Source of the DNA: Urechis unicinctus
Taxonomy: Eukaryota > Annelida > Polychaeta > Xenopneusta > Urechidae
Length of the DNA stretch: 64,000 bases
Assembly: GCA_034190875.2 (NCBI GenBank)
Contig: CM067351.1
Location: forward strand, 3,130,062-3,194,061
Direction: 5' to 3'
Below, in pieces: positions 1-11,029 of the stretch. The first letter of the stretch is position 1. Each line of letters starts with the position of its first letter. The notes under the pieces were generated by a model. That model did not search any database, was not told where the DNA came from, and worked only from the letters and a program-made list of their open reading frames with translations. The position numbers and the translations under genes are program-made.

Positions 1-59
1 TCACCAGTTTATACTCATAGGTCTTAGTTGCATATTCACAGAGGTCTGATAGAGTGCCC

Positions 60-520
60 TCGGGTATTTTTGCTAAGATCCTTCAACTAATGCAAAGTTC
101 CGATAGTAACACGTTTTGAGACGGGATTAGCAATGTTTGTTGTTTTTAAACCGAAAGAGCCACCCTCTATACCCATAACTTCAAGAAGAGTAATGGGCGC
201 ACCATATAGTACATTGTGCGTGGTACTGACTTGATCGAGGTGGATATGAAGTGTGATGAAGATGCAAAAGTTGATGGGCAAGTCACCTGTGTAAGTACCT
301 GAAGGAAAACATCACCCACCCAGGCCGTCATCAAGACCCAACAATTTTAACAATCCATCGTCAAAACGCACGGTCCCATCAGGAACTGTAAGGGTGATAT
401 CACCATCTAGAGCATCAACCTCCAAACTAAGTCCTAAAGCTACAATCGCCTCCTGCAGATGTTTTAAACTCCAGACGTCGGGCTTCAAAATAGCAGGTAG
501 TCTCATTTGTTTCAAGGTTG
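60..520 (-). pseudogene. Polinton-type penton-like protein fragment
   Basis: Two open stretches on the minus strand (312-515, then 87-281) read as consecutive parts of one protein in different frames. The first ends TVRFDDGLLKLLGLDDG, like the segment before the middle of penton-like minor capsid proteins of Polintons. The second carries HIHLDQVSTTHN, then a G-x-P-x-x-L-L-E turn and NIANPVSKRVTIGTLH. The same pattern recurs on the plus strand at 58,960-59,272 (HLDQGSTVHN, NITNPVSK), which supports a shared family. The family name rests on my recollection of Polinton minor capsid proteins and is an inference. The copy is broken by a frame change near 300 and runs into stops near 80, so it is not functional. 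More of the element may lie left of the window. Confidence 0.5.
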
Positions 521-1197
521 TATCAGTCCACGGTATACGTGATTGACCTAAAGCCTATGCGTAGACCACCTGCAGTGTTGTCAATAGGATTAAGTTGGAA
601 CACGGTCTTCCCACTTTGAACATTTGTCAGAGTCTGATACATAGTTAACTATGCCTGCATATCAATTTAACAGCCACGTCACATATAAAGCAGACAGCGT
701 CTACCAGGCCCCTAACCGAACCAAACATTTCAGTCTTTCACAGCGTCGGTACTTTCACAACATCTTTCCTGGGGTGTACAGTTATTACAAAATATCACCA
801 GTAACTGCATACAAAATAGTGGAAATCTGATGTTCTGCCAATGCTGTTTTGGCAGAACCAGGTAAACTTTGCATCGGTGGGTGCGAGCACAGGCTGTGTT
901 GTACCTACCTTGAGACCAAAGACACCGTCGTCCAAACTCTTGCATATCCTATGGCCACATGCCCATCCTGCCTAGGCAACGCCCCAAGCTCCGCGAAACC
1001 ACACAGCCCTCAATGACCAGGCTACTGCATGTCCCATGACATATGATACAGAGTACCTTAGTCGTCTAAGGAATTTAAACATCTAAAAATCAGTTCTATA
1101 CTGGCTTCCGACCTCAACACATCTCTCTCCAAACATTCAGGCAAAGTTCAATCTTAAATTCAAAAATCAAGTTGAGTAACTAAGTACTCTCGAGTTT
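521..1197. other. No recognisable gene
   Basis: A 71-codon minus-strand open stretch (730-945) may be upstream debris of the penton-like gene, but I recognise no motif in it. Nothing else is supported. Confidence 0.4.
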
Positions 1198-1251
1198 TCA
1201 TTTCGCATACCTCTGCACACCACACTTTACGATATGACAATGTGTATTGTC

Positions 1252-1372
1252 TACCTGGAGCGGTTGATTGACTACCTGATGCGGTTGATTATCTACCTGA
1301 TGCGGTTGATTGTCTACTTGATGCGGTTGATTGTCTACCTGATGCGGTTGAGTATCTACCTGATGCGGTCTA
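1252..1372. repeat. 21-bp minisatellite
   Basis: About 5.5 head-to-tail copies of a 21-bp unit of the form gcggttgattgtctacctga. Because 21 is a multiple of three, both strands stay open with a 7-residue period (NQPHQVD on minus, RLIVYLM on plus). This openness follows from the repeat and does not by itself show a protein. Confidence 0.9.
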
Positions 1373-1937
1373 TTTCGGTCCACAGATATTCACGGTTTAC
1401 AGAGGCAGCCTCAACACGGACACGCCGTTGGACCTGCCACTCTGCAGGCTTAACACTTTTTTCAACACGATGCTGCCGAGCCATCAGATCACACATAGTC
1501 AACTTAGATGTGTAGAACGCTTCTGTATAGTTTAAATCTATTAATTACTATTCTAGCCCCACAGCTCGGACATAGCTGCGGCCTTTGGGTACCCACCCCA
1601 CATTCAACTAGAAGGAACTGATAGCCATCATTCTCGCATCTGATTTCACATGTCTCGGTGGAACTAGTTTTGAGCCCGTTTTTAACCCGTTTACCAAGCA
1701 TTTTCAGTGTTGTATACACTTAACCGCCGCGAAACATCTGGGGGAGATGATTGAATCGCATCGGTAGTAGGACGTAAGACCGAGGGCATCGTCATCAGTG
1801 AATGATTGTTTGCAAGGGATAATCAGAACATATGTGACTCCGATGTTATTTTGACAATAATGCAAACAAAGAATGTAAGTTGTTTGCATAACAAGCCATA
1901 AAGGCTTCGGGGAATCGGGTAACAGTGTACTTAACGC
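1373..1937. other. No recognisable gene
   Basis: Short open stretches only. One on minus (1504-1719) contains two CxxC-like pairs (CGVGTQRPQLCPSCGARI) that resemble a small zinc ribbon, but it has no flanking support and I do not call a gene. Confidence 0.35.
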
Positions 1938-2100
<163 letters not shown>

Positions 2101-2117
2101 TATACACTGGATTAGCA

Positions 2118-2230
2118 TACATGCACAGTGTTATATGTCATTCCGCGCAACTTGTCTACACGTTCAGCACTGTGCAGCTTCAAGAAGATAAGTTGCATTT
2201 CGTAACATGGCGGCTGATATATATATATAT

Positions 2231-2269
<39 letters not shown>

Positions 2270-2312
2270 TATATATATATATAGATATAGATATATATAT
2301 ATAATATATATA

Positions 2313-2349
<37 letters not shown>

Positions 2350-2354
2350 TATAT

Positions 2355-2449
<95 letters not shown>

Positions 2450-3098
2450 TCAGATGTCAATCAGACTCGAAGTCAATCAAGTTTTGCGTCCTGTCTCAAT
2501 CAATCAAGAGAGCAAATGATATGATTGTTTCCTTATCGAAGTCTCCATCGCAATAAGTATGTACTGACTATGAAATAACCATCACAGGAGTAACCAACTG
2601 GAACAAGTCCCAACATTTAACTGATAATGACACCAATTTCTGATGACAGATTACTTCACTATAACTTACTGATGCATCTGATCAAAATAATGAAACTTTC
2701 ATTGAGTCCGGTCCGTGAAACCGGCAATTTTGCGTGGACTTCATTTAGTCTGATGCCCTTTTTTGGCGGGACGTGAATTATGTATAGGACGTGGAAGCTG
2801 CAACTAGTACAGTAAAAAAAACGGGTGGAGGTTGAGAGATTATACCAGGAAATGGTGAAATTGTGCATTTGCAGCTGATCCGCACTGTCCAACTGATTTG
2901 CAAATTTTGTTAAACGGTTCTCGATGATTTGGTGTTCCATATACTGAAAATGATTCTAGCAACCAGACAAACACGAAAGCAAAAAGGAACATCGCACCGA
3001 TAAAACACATTTGTTAAACAAAGCGGGCACTGGTTCAAGGACAATATGAGAAGAAGAAGAGTTTATAGCTTCGTTAAGAGGGGCTCACTCTGACTGGC
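2118..3098. repeat. Duplicated segment B, first copy
   Basis: Matches 46,830-47,813 with scattered substitutions and small indels. It starts with a module of about 95 bp that ends in aacatggcggctgat, continues through a (TA)n tract (2216-2447), then about 640 bp of unique-looking sequence. The match stops abruptly after ctctgactggc. I see no coding content. Confidence 0.88.
2216..2447. repeat. (TA)n microsatellite with ATAG variants
   Basis: Imperfect TA tract with ATAGATAT interruptions inside segment B. Confidence 0.95.
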
Positions 3099-3333
3099 AG
3101 GTCTTATCAGATTTTATCACCTTGTCGAGTGCATTTGAGTATGCCTTGCAAGGCGTGTCAGTTATAACGGCGCATGTGTTGTCAGAAATCTTTGGTAAAC
3201 GTCAACACACATATTATGTTGCACGCAACACACATATTGTGTTGCACGCAATATTCTCTTAACCATTAGAGCGCAAAGCTGTCGCCTGAATAGTGTCCAT
3301 CTGCATGATAATATGGGGTACGAAGTTGTCGAT
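3099..3333. other. No recognisable gene
   Basis: Holds a local direct repeat (gcaacacacatattgtgttgc-like, near 3205-3250) and nothing coding that I can see. Confidence 0.4.
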
Positions 3334-3975
3334 TACCATCGTACGTGTGTGTTGTGGAGTCTCTATGCTATACACGTTACCATCGCACGTGTGTGTTGTA
3401 GATCCTCTATGCGATGCACATTACCATCGGACGTGTGTGCTGTAGAGCCTCCATGCTATAAACATTACCATCGTACGTTTATGTTGTAGAGCCTCTATGC
3501 GATACACATTACCATGGTACGTGTGTTGCTGAGATTCTATGCGATACACATTACCATCGTACGTGTGTGTTGTAGAGCCTCTATGCGATACACATTACCA
3601 TCGTACGTGCGTTGTGGAGTCTCTATGCGATACACATTACCATCCAACGTGTGTGTTGTAGAGCCTCTAAGCTATGCACATTACCATTGTACGAGTGTGT
3701 TGTGGAGCCTCTATCCTATACACATTACCATCGTACGTGTGTGTTGTCGAGCCTCTATGCTATACACATTACCATAGTACGTGTGTGTTTTAGAGCCTCT
3801 ATGCTATACACATTACCATCGTACGTGTGTTGTGGAGTTTCAATGCGATACACATAACCATCTTACGTGTGTGTTGTAGAGCCTCTATGCTATACAAATT
3901 ACCATCGTATGGGGGTGTTATGGAACCTCTATGCGATACACATTACCATAGTACGTGTGTGTTGTAGTGCCTCTA
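3334..3975. repeat. 44-bp minisatellite
   Basis: About 14 tandem copies with a 44-bp period. Each copy contains attaccatcgtacgtgtgtg, then ttgtagagcctctatgcgat, with scattered substitutions. The period was measured from successive gcgatacaca words at 3541 and 3585. Since 44 is not a multiple of three, a reading frame passes through all three phases of the unit. The long plus-strand open stretches here are by-products. Confidence 0.92.
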
Positions 3976-4519
3976 AGAAAATGGAAATGGTTTGACGTAT
4001 TTTGCGTATTTGCTTACCTGCAAGGTATCAATCATTACTTTATCATCGTGAAACAATACGACGTTATGATTTCAAAGTCATCAAGTAGTATGCAGACGGG
4101 GGTATTTATACAAGTGTGTGGCGTCGTCAGAAAGCGTGGAGGTACTATTGCCCTTATTCTTTAATTGAAGATCAAATGGTCTTATGTTAATTGTTATGGG
4201 AATTGACTGGTTTGGAATGTTAACTTCAAAGGGCTCTACTTGCTACACCGGGATTATTTAATTTGGATAGTGACCACTTACTTCAGATATCAAGGTTTGT
4301 TATTTGAGAGGTGTGGGGGGGGATTTATGACTCCACACTGGTTGACAGCGCTTACTACTGTTAATACATAACATCAATTCAATATTACACAGCATGTCAC
4401 ATCAATAAACTATTTCAATATGTTATTGCATACAAGTATAAACAACAGCTTGGAAATGCAAATTTATAAATCTATTAAATCTCCAGCAGGAAATAAAAAC
4501 AATTGTGTCATCTATCCAT
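3976..4519. other. Left flank of the array; no gene seen
   Basis: AT-rich sequence with a short G run at 4315. It should contain the downstream end of the first transposase copy, but I could not identify a terminal inverted repeat. Confidence 0.4.
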
Positions 4520-6103
4520 TTATTTTTCTTTTATCAAGGGTCCCTTAAAGTTAGTCAGTAAACAGCAAACTGCCCACAACTGGTTTACAGTGCCAGCTAG
4601 ATTCAGTGGCAAGACAGAATGAAATATATGATATTCCCTAAATCTACGTATGGCACGTTCAACATGAACTCGCAAGTTAGCAATCAGCTGATTCTCACTG
4701 TTTTCTGTAGATTTGAACTGCCCTTTGTCTGCAAGAAAATGTGGAATGACGAGTTTGCATCCCCTTTATCAGCCATGAGTTCATCACCAGCCTCCAAAAG
4801 CCCTAGGATACCAGACACTCTGGTGATGTGTTTATCTGATATACTGCCAGAATACAGAGTGCTGACAAAGGACACAGCACCTGCAGGTGTTATCCCCACC
4901 AAACCTTTGAGGGTAGTTGTTCCTTTGTAGTGAGAATACATCTCTGAGTTCAATATAAGGCTTTAGGGTGACTGTACTTTTAATTCAGTGCAATCAAGAA
5001 TCACCCGCACACCAGGGAAGTGTGTCTGAAATGTCTGTGGCATATGCTGCTCAATCTGACCTTTTGTTGGCCACAGTGGTTGGGCACCCAAAATGCAATA
5101 AAGAAAATTTGTCCAAGAAACGGTGTTTCTGCTGACAGTCGATTGGCTCACACAAAACTTATCAGCCAAATTTTGGTCAAGGGAACCAAGTCTAATCTTA
5201 TGCAGAAATATGAAAAATTTATCAATTAATATCAACTTATTACTGAAACTTTGATAAGTCGTTTTCGATGTTTGTGATTGAAGTCTCTGGTGCTGAGTGC
5301 ACTTAATCATTTTCGCGGCATTCGGGTTTATTCCATCAATGAAAGATTTGAGTGTGTCATAGTTGGGGAAACCAGTATAAAACTTTATCATGTTGGAGTC
5401 ATTTGAAAATCTCTGCAAAACCAAACTGCTCCAACTTGTGTTTTGTGACTTGGGCTTGCAGTTCCTCAATGTGCTTTTGTGCAGCTCTGAGCTGTTCTTC
5501 AGTGGAGGAGGGAGGGCAACGGTAGTCATGGCAATCTACTGGGCTGACTGAAGCAGGTTCTGAGGAGCTGAAAAAAGACCAAGCATATATTGTAACAGCA
5601 TACAAATACTACCAAGCATATAATCTAATAAACATTATTTAAGTTTACTTATACAGTCTGTCAATGATTTCTCAATCAGGATTAGTATCTTAATATGTCA
5701 ACCACTATACCACACATGGATAGTGGTTCAGATACCTACCCAGCTGCACAATCATTTGGTGTATCAGATCCACAGTGTTGCTCAGCTTCTGAACTTCTCT
5801 GCTTGGGAGGTTTCCTCTGCTTGGATGGTTGAGTCCATGAAAATAGTGAGCGTTAGGTTAAGCGATTGAAGTCATATTATCGCCCACAGCCAAGTCACTT
5901 ACCTCGAAATTTGGTCCTTCATCCCTCCTTATCATAGTCACCCATCGTTTCCTAGTCACTATATTCTGCGGAAACTCGTGAAAAGACAGTTTCTTCTTGT
6001 GGGATGCGGCGTACTTCTCTTTAAAATGCCAATTATTCGTACAACTAACTGGGAACCGAGATATGCGCCATCGTTGTTTACAGGGGGAGCCTCGTTCTGA
6101 CAT
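4520..6103 (-). pseudogene. THAP + DDE_Tnp_4 (Harbinger-like) transposase, copy 1
   Basis: A cut-and-paste transposase relic in several exons. The first exon (about 5890-6103) shows a THAP-like part: SCTNNWHF, FHEFP, a conserved W and RRDEGPNFEVS, followed by a good donor (gaggtaagt). The CxxH half of the zinc site is not visible. A middle exon (about 5755-5850) follows. The last exon starts at an acceptor near 5572 and encodes a coiled coil (EEQLRAAQKHIEELQAQ), an HTH (LADKFCVSQSTVSR) and the DDE domain: D in VILDCTEL, D in MADKG, E in HVERAIRR. It ends GPLIKEK and a stop at 4520. At least two frame breaks (after KVQSP near 4963, and just after MADKG) occur in all copies, so death preceded amplification. 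Only this copy has the C-terminus beyond 4571. It also has one extra A near 5418 that the other copies lack. Confidence 0.85.
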
Positions 6104-7553
6104 CGCAATGGTGAATTCGTGAAATAGACGAATAGTCTATCGGGGTTATTATGGCAAACTTCAGCTATGTCGACATGATGACGACCCGTTCCATTGTATT
6201 TGATTCCGACCTTAACACAGATAGAAGGGCAAATATTTTTAAACAGCAAGGTCGCCCACATGTTCCGTTCCGAAAGGTTGCGGACTCATTTACCAGTGCG
6301 GGAAAATACACAATTTATGTTCTATTTGTGACGGTTGCAGCTGCATTCAGGAATGATAACACTATATCATGTGGAGACATGCGTACGTGATGACCATATA
6401 AAACGACACGAGCAACGTTACCTCTATACTTAATCAGTAGGGTTGTCATAACGTTTAACGTTTGTTACGTGCGTTATGATTATGCAACCATTGGTTCTCA
6501 ATGGGAAGTCTATTCTATATTCTATCCTGCAGTGTTCAAAAATATGTTCATAAACGCAAAATTCCGAGTTATTCGCTTATGCCCCTGTCAGTGTCATATG
6601 AATTCATGCATAATAGATCGCTGAAGGACCTTATGGTCAACTCAAGGCAAGGTAGGTCCATCATTATTGGTACTGCCCATATAACATGTTACAATAATCT
6701 GGTGATGCATGGTAATATGTTTACTTTATCAGCGTATTGATAATTCGCCAATTGTTTTAGCCAATTGCATGTGACTTGATTTATATTGATGTTAATGCAA
6801 GATACTGCTTTAAGTTGAGTGAATCGAAAACAGGTCTAATTCACTTTTCACACAGGGATAAGATTAGGGGTGTGCCAGTGCAATGATTTACGTCGATGGT
6901 ATGAACTACAAGGCCTGCCTCGTGTGAGCCGTGTTATAGAGATTGCTGGTTGGCAACGCGGTTGTTACTATTTGATCCAACACTTCCTCTCCGATTAGAA
7001 ACATTCGTTTCTTAGCCAAATGTTTCCGAGACTTCCCTCCTAGCAAATCTCAAACCACCCTCGCTCCTCTTTTCAAGGCATTACGACAGTTAAACTTTTT
7101 GCGCCAGCGGTAACGCCATTTTTGGCACAACCACAACCTCCAAACTATGTCCTCACTGACTCCTTGTCCTAGAAAACACGGAGAGGCAACCAGCCGCTTG
7201 GTTCAGATAATACAGCGGGGTTTGTCAGTCACTTTCTGTAATTCTTCCTAGTAAATCTTCACTCTAATACTTCGTTATTACAATCATTTATTGTATACAC
7301 ATAAGGGGGGTCTAAGTGAACGCTCTCCTCCCACAACAACTCCTCGTTCCAATTGGAAATGTAACCTTTTTTCAAATTTACTGCGTGCTTGACTTATGTG
7401 GACACGATCCAGATATCATACTTACCTGGTTTAACCTCATCAGAGCGTTCATCCTTATAACGTCATCCACTTATCTTCGTGGTTATGCAAAGCTTAGTGC
7501 TGAGATGATAGCTGAGGTTGTACCCTTTCACCAACAAACCCAGAACCAGTAGA
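6104..7553. other. Unit segment between transposase and integrase
   Basis: Probably the upstream end of the transposon and its insertion border. Open stretches at 6151-6390 and 6501-6740 (plus) have no motif that I recognise, and the first overlaps the THAP exon flank. The inverted terminus of the transposon could not be fixed by eye. The same applies to 13,648-15,098, 21,190-22,639 and 28,732-29,969. Confidence 0.4.
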
Positions 7554-7866
7554 TTAACGAATGATTAAGCTGCTGTACAATAGTAACTTTGGTTTCTTCG
7601 TTGTGTGTGGCAAAAAGGTGAATCCCCTGTTTCTTAAGAAACGTCTGAAATTTACTGTTGACAAATTCTCTGTCCTTATCAGTCTGTAAACACAGGGGCT
7701 TCCGTCGTTTGTTAAGCATACCCTCAAAGGTTCGAATCTCCAGTTGCATTTTTTTAGTGGAATCACCCACTCATATTTCGAGAATACATTGATACACATC
7801 AAGAGAAATTTCATGTCTTGGTTGTGTTTGGCTAAGCGTGCTATATCCACTAAATCTGTCTGACAT
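7554..7866 (-). pseudogene. rve-type integrase core fragment (Polinton-like), copy 1
   Basis: Two frames on the minus strand give parts of a retroviral-type integrase core. Upstream is DIARLAKHNQDMKFLLMCIN then VFSKYEWVIPLK. Downstream are LQTDKDREFVNSKFQTFLKK and HNEETKVTIVQQ. This fits the integrase of Polinton/Maverick elements, which follow the pattern D, D in QTDKG-EF, E in ETK-SIVE. Here the last glutamate position reads Q, and a frame change joins the halves near 7750, so the domain is dead. Sequence after VQQ is lost into stops. A retrotransposon origin of the rve core is the main alternative. Confidence 0.75.
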
Positions 7867-8390
7867 TAATGATCAATCCTTCCTACTATAGCATATCCCC
7901 ACTTACATAGTCAGAACCACATCCCCTTCTCTCCTCCTCCCCCAGGCACTTATCTTTTCTCTTACGTTCAACCATCGCACCCTCACAAGGTATTTAATCT
8001 ACTCGTGTTGCACACCGCCGGATATAGTTCCATCAGACAGGGTGAGCTACTAAATTTTGAGGAAGAATTGAGTCTCGCAACGATTCAGCAAATCTTTCTT
8101 TACCCAGCGTTTACCTCATCTCAACACATCGTTAACTAAATCCGACACGTTAGTTCCACTAACTGCTTGTCGTTTAATCTTAATTGCACTCACTCATTAC
8201 ATCCCATGTCAGGGTTTTTTCAAAGGCGTTCCAATAACAAACGATCTTTTTTATGAAATCTATTAGGCGTGGTTTCTACGATGCCACAATATATACTTTT
8301 TCTGGTTTGAGCTTGAGGGAAGGGGGATTAGCTATGGCCGGATTGGGGTGTTGGAGTTCTGTGTTGTTTTGTTAAAATATGAATTTTATG

Positions 8391-8681
8391 ATTCTACTTT
8401 AGCTTCCTCCGATTAATCACTTTGAATCAACAAGCCCTGCATCTCAGCATCCAAGTTTGATAATGCATCGACAGTAGGAGCTTGATCATAACGTGTACTT
8501 AACAGCACCCGGAGATCAACCAACATCATTTTCCTAGCCATAATTAGCCAAACAGTTTGCCTCACAACAGACCAGCAATACATAAAGTGGGTCCTTATAA
8601 CGCTGGAAGAAAACCAGTGGTTTGTAATCCTCTTTTCATTTTCTTGTGTTAGTTTTCGGTGAGATCAAAGCATGCGGGGGT
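8391..8681 (-). pseudogene. Polinton-associated ORF relic (ends EEAKV), array copies
   Basis: Same segment as the open one at 30,481-30,762, but with a TGA at the third codon (ATG CTT TGA) and a TAA near the end (SD-stop-SEEAKV). Equivalent relics lie near 15,940-16,226, 23,475-23,755 and 41,104-41,390. I do not know the function. Confidence 0.45.
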
Positions 8682-9341
8682 TCATTTACGCTTATGAACT
8701 GAAGTCAACCATACGTTTCCTTTTAAAACATTGAGGGCACATTCACATAGACAATTCATCAATTCTTTGTCTGCCGCATGAATCAAAGCCCTATTGACAG
8801 AGGGGTTGGCTTTAGCCATCACACTTGATGTTTTAAAGGTATATTTGTTTGGCTAAATGCACGATTTGGAAAGCCTCAATTCAACCCCTCTACAAATTCC
8901 ACATGAGGTAGTTGAGTATACATTGTTTGCAACTCTCCAAAACACCACACGATTTGGTTAGGTGATGGCTCAATGTAACTTCCTTTAATTAACTAGGTCA
9001 CGTGATTAAGTATGTTTTTCCACATCCAGGTCTGACTCGCCATCATGCAGGTAAAGGGGTGTTTTAAGGCTCGATCCATTCTCATACTAAAATATCATTC
9101 AGTTCCCTGCTCTTTTTATAGATGGGCACTGTGTGTTAAGGGTTGGGTGTCGTGGTGTTTAGAACCCAAAAGAAATTCAACTAGAGTATATTAATACTTT
9201 TATTAAATCACCAATCATGTATATTCATTCAGATACTAATTCGGTTATATTCACAGTCATAGGGTTCCCCCATTAAGAGCTTAGCCCAATATTTGGGGTC
9301 ATACAAAAAGCTAACATATTACCACAATATTCTCTAGAGAG

Positions 9342-9687
9342 CTAAAGGCAGAGTTCAGTCAAATTGTGTTGTTCATACAATACGCACCATAATTCAATCA
9401 CATGACTTTCGTCCACCTTATTCAAGGCTTGTCCTATGCAATGTGAATACATTTCCCGCTGGTTCTCTGCTTGACGAACTCCAGACCAACAGTCGTTGCA
9501 TGGCTCTTGGGCTATGTCTGATAACATCAGTATCATTAAACATGTGTACAGGCTTTATCATATACCACCCATCAGAAGATCCACGGTCACCCCTATTTTG
9601 TCTTCGTTCTCTTGATTCTTCATCAGATTTTATCAATTCCCGCCAATGAAAAATATCAAAGCGCATGACAACTCCTCCATGGATCAT
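9342..9687 (-). pseudogene. Unidentified conserved coding-like segment, unit 1
   Basis: Two overlapping minus frames are open: one holds DGWYMIKPVHMFNDTDVIRH (9418-9687), the other holds HVIELWCVLYEQHNLTELCL (9342-9536). Equivalent segments lie at 16,887-17,232, 24,425-24,770, 31,349-31,694 and 42,060-42,405. They read as parts of one protein with a frame change, inside the Polinton-like debris. I do not recognise the family. Confidence 0.4.
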
Positions 9688-9985
9688 TTAGATCCAGGAG
9701 AGCGGAGTTTTCACTCGCTCATTTGCACCGTCTCAAATCTTGACCTTAACATTAACATCAACGTCCCACTTCTGACAAAGGCGTCGACAGGTAGTTTTAT
9801 TTGACGTCTGTTCCATCGTCGCGAATTTGTAAATCAGTGGTCAAATGTTCTGGGTTACTAAACCACTGTGTGATTTGAAATCTAACCCAACGTCAACTTG
9901 TATACACTGGTCCACCAACTTAATCATACTCTTTGCTGTTCTCCCCTGCCATCTTGAATGGGAAAAAAATCTATCCATGTTCTCT

Positions 9986-10035
9986 TATTTATACGTCTGA
10001 TCGAGCTGATGTTAGGGGTTTTCATGATCACGTGA
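9986..10035 (-). promoter_or_regulatory. TATA box and E-box upstream of a short start, unit 1
   Basis: On the minus strand TATAAATA (9986-9993) lies about 40 bases upstream of ATG at 9952. A palindromic atcacgtgat (CACGTG E-box core) is about 35 bases further upstream. The reading frame after the ATG (MAGENSKEYD) stops after ten codons here. The diverged copy near 31,960 reads on (MAEENSKEYDYDDGPVYTS) before a stop. The E-box core is changed to CATGTG there but kept near 42,745. This looks like the old promoter of an element gene. Confidence 0.35.
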
Positions 10036-10662
10036 TGAATTAATTTCAGACCCGGTAAATCACATTGTATCGGGCACACATTGGGGTTGTGTGGTTCTTC
10101 TAGTGTGAAAATTAAGCTTTCTGATAACGCCGAGGGCAACCTTCCTCTGCTCTGCTGTGTCTGCTGTTTTTCTTAATTTTCGATTTTCTTTTACAGTGAC
10201 ATTTCAAGTGCTGGGTCAAAATCGTATTCGTAACAAAGCTGCATTGACAGTGAAAAACATCACTTAGAAGATTCAACCTCTACTGGCAGTAAACTTGTTG
10301 ATAACCAATATTTGTTATCACTTTAATCCACCTCATCTTCCGACATGACTGTAGGTCTTATTGTATATCAGTTCTTGATTAAGTTGTGTATACATCTATA
10401 ACTTGTTTTTTTTAAAAAAACAGACCACCTGCTATACGCATCCGTCATTTTGATGTCACTCTCACGCTACCTCAGTCATAAATGACAACCCATCAAACCA
10501 TCTTTATAATACCCCCCCATAATACCCCCCAAACACTGAATTCACCAATATTTCCTATAGTCTACACACAATCATTTGATATATTCCTTCCGCGAGGGCC
10601 AGTTGTCAATTAAAGCTATTCTTAATTCCCATAACCTTTACACATACAGTTCATCGATCCAT

Positions 10663-11029
10663 TCAAAAACGTCTGCAATACACATCTAAAATTGTGCCTC
10701 TGGTTCTGCCATCAAACCATTCATTCCTTGCTTCTAAAAGCATATGCCTCGTGTAATTATACAATCTCACGTGACCCTTCTTGATCAGCACCATAGGGAC
10801 CTGCATTGTACATTCAACGTCACATCTGTGCCAATTGATACTTCGACACGAATCTAGTCTCCTGTTTCTGCCTGTTTCTGTGACATACCCACAGTCCAAT
10901 AAACAGTTTATCTCCCACTATCTGACATTTCATAAATAAACTGCTTTTCATAAATACCACATCTTTACTCCAAACCACTATCAAACACTGCACAAAGTAG
11001 CGAGTGTATAGCGGTTTACCTTGATCCAT
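10663..11029 (-). pseudogene. Unidentified conserved coding-like segment, unit 1
   Basis: Minus frames with GDKLFIGLWVCHRN upstream and CDVECTMQVPMVLIKKGHVR downstream. The diverged copy at 32,738-33,013 joins these into one longer open frame of 91 codons. Equivalents lie at 18,206-18,572 and 25,745-26,111. The run VECTMQVPMVLIKKGHVRLY suggests a real protein ancestor. The family is unknown to me. Confidence 0.4.

Noticed and set aside
1504-1719. Possible zinc-ribbon gene (CPSCGARI)
   Set aside because: There is one short frame with no conserved neighbour, no splice signals that I can support and no second copy.
3334-3975. Possible CRISPR array
   Set aside because: The 44-bp units are contiguous with no unique spacers, and the genome is eukaryotic. 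It is a minisatellite.
5020-5229. Plus-strand frame across the transposase (also at 12,565 and in extended form at 20,054)
   Set aside because: It is antisense to the DDE transposase exon, which has recognisable domains. The plus frame has none.
5959-6261. 100-codon minus frame overlapping the THAP exon
   Set aside because: The overlapping frame has the THAP-like residues and a splice donor. This one has no family features.
7735-7747. ggttcgaatctcc, resembling a tRNA T-arm
   Set aside because: It lies inside the integrase relic, has no acceptor or anticodon arms around it, and recurs only because the unit is repeated.
9443-9649. Plus-strand 68-codon frame conserved in all copies
   Set aside because: It is antisense to minus frames that show more protein-like sequence. 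Conservation follows from the repeat.
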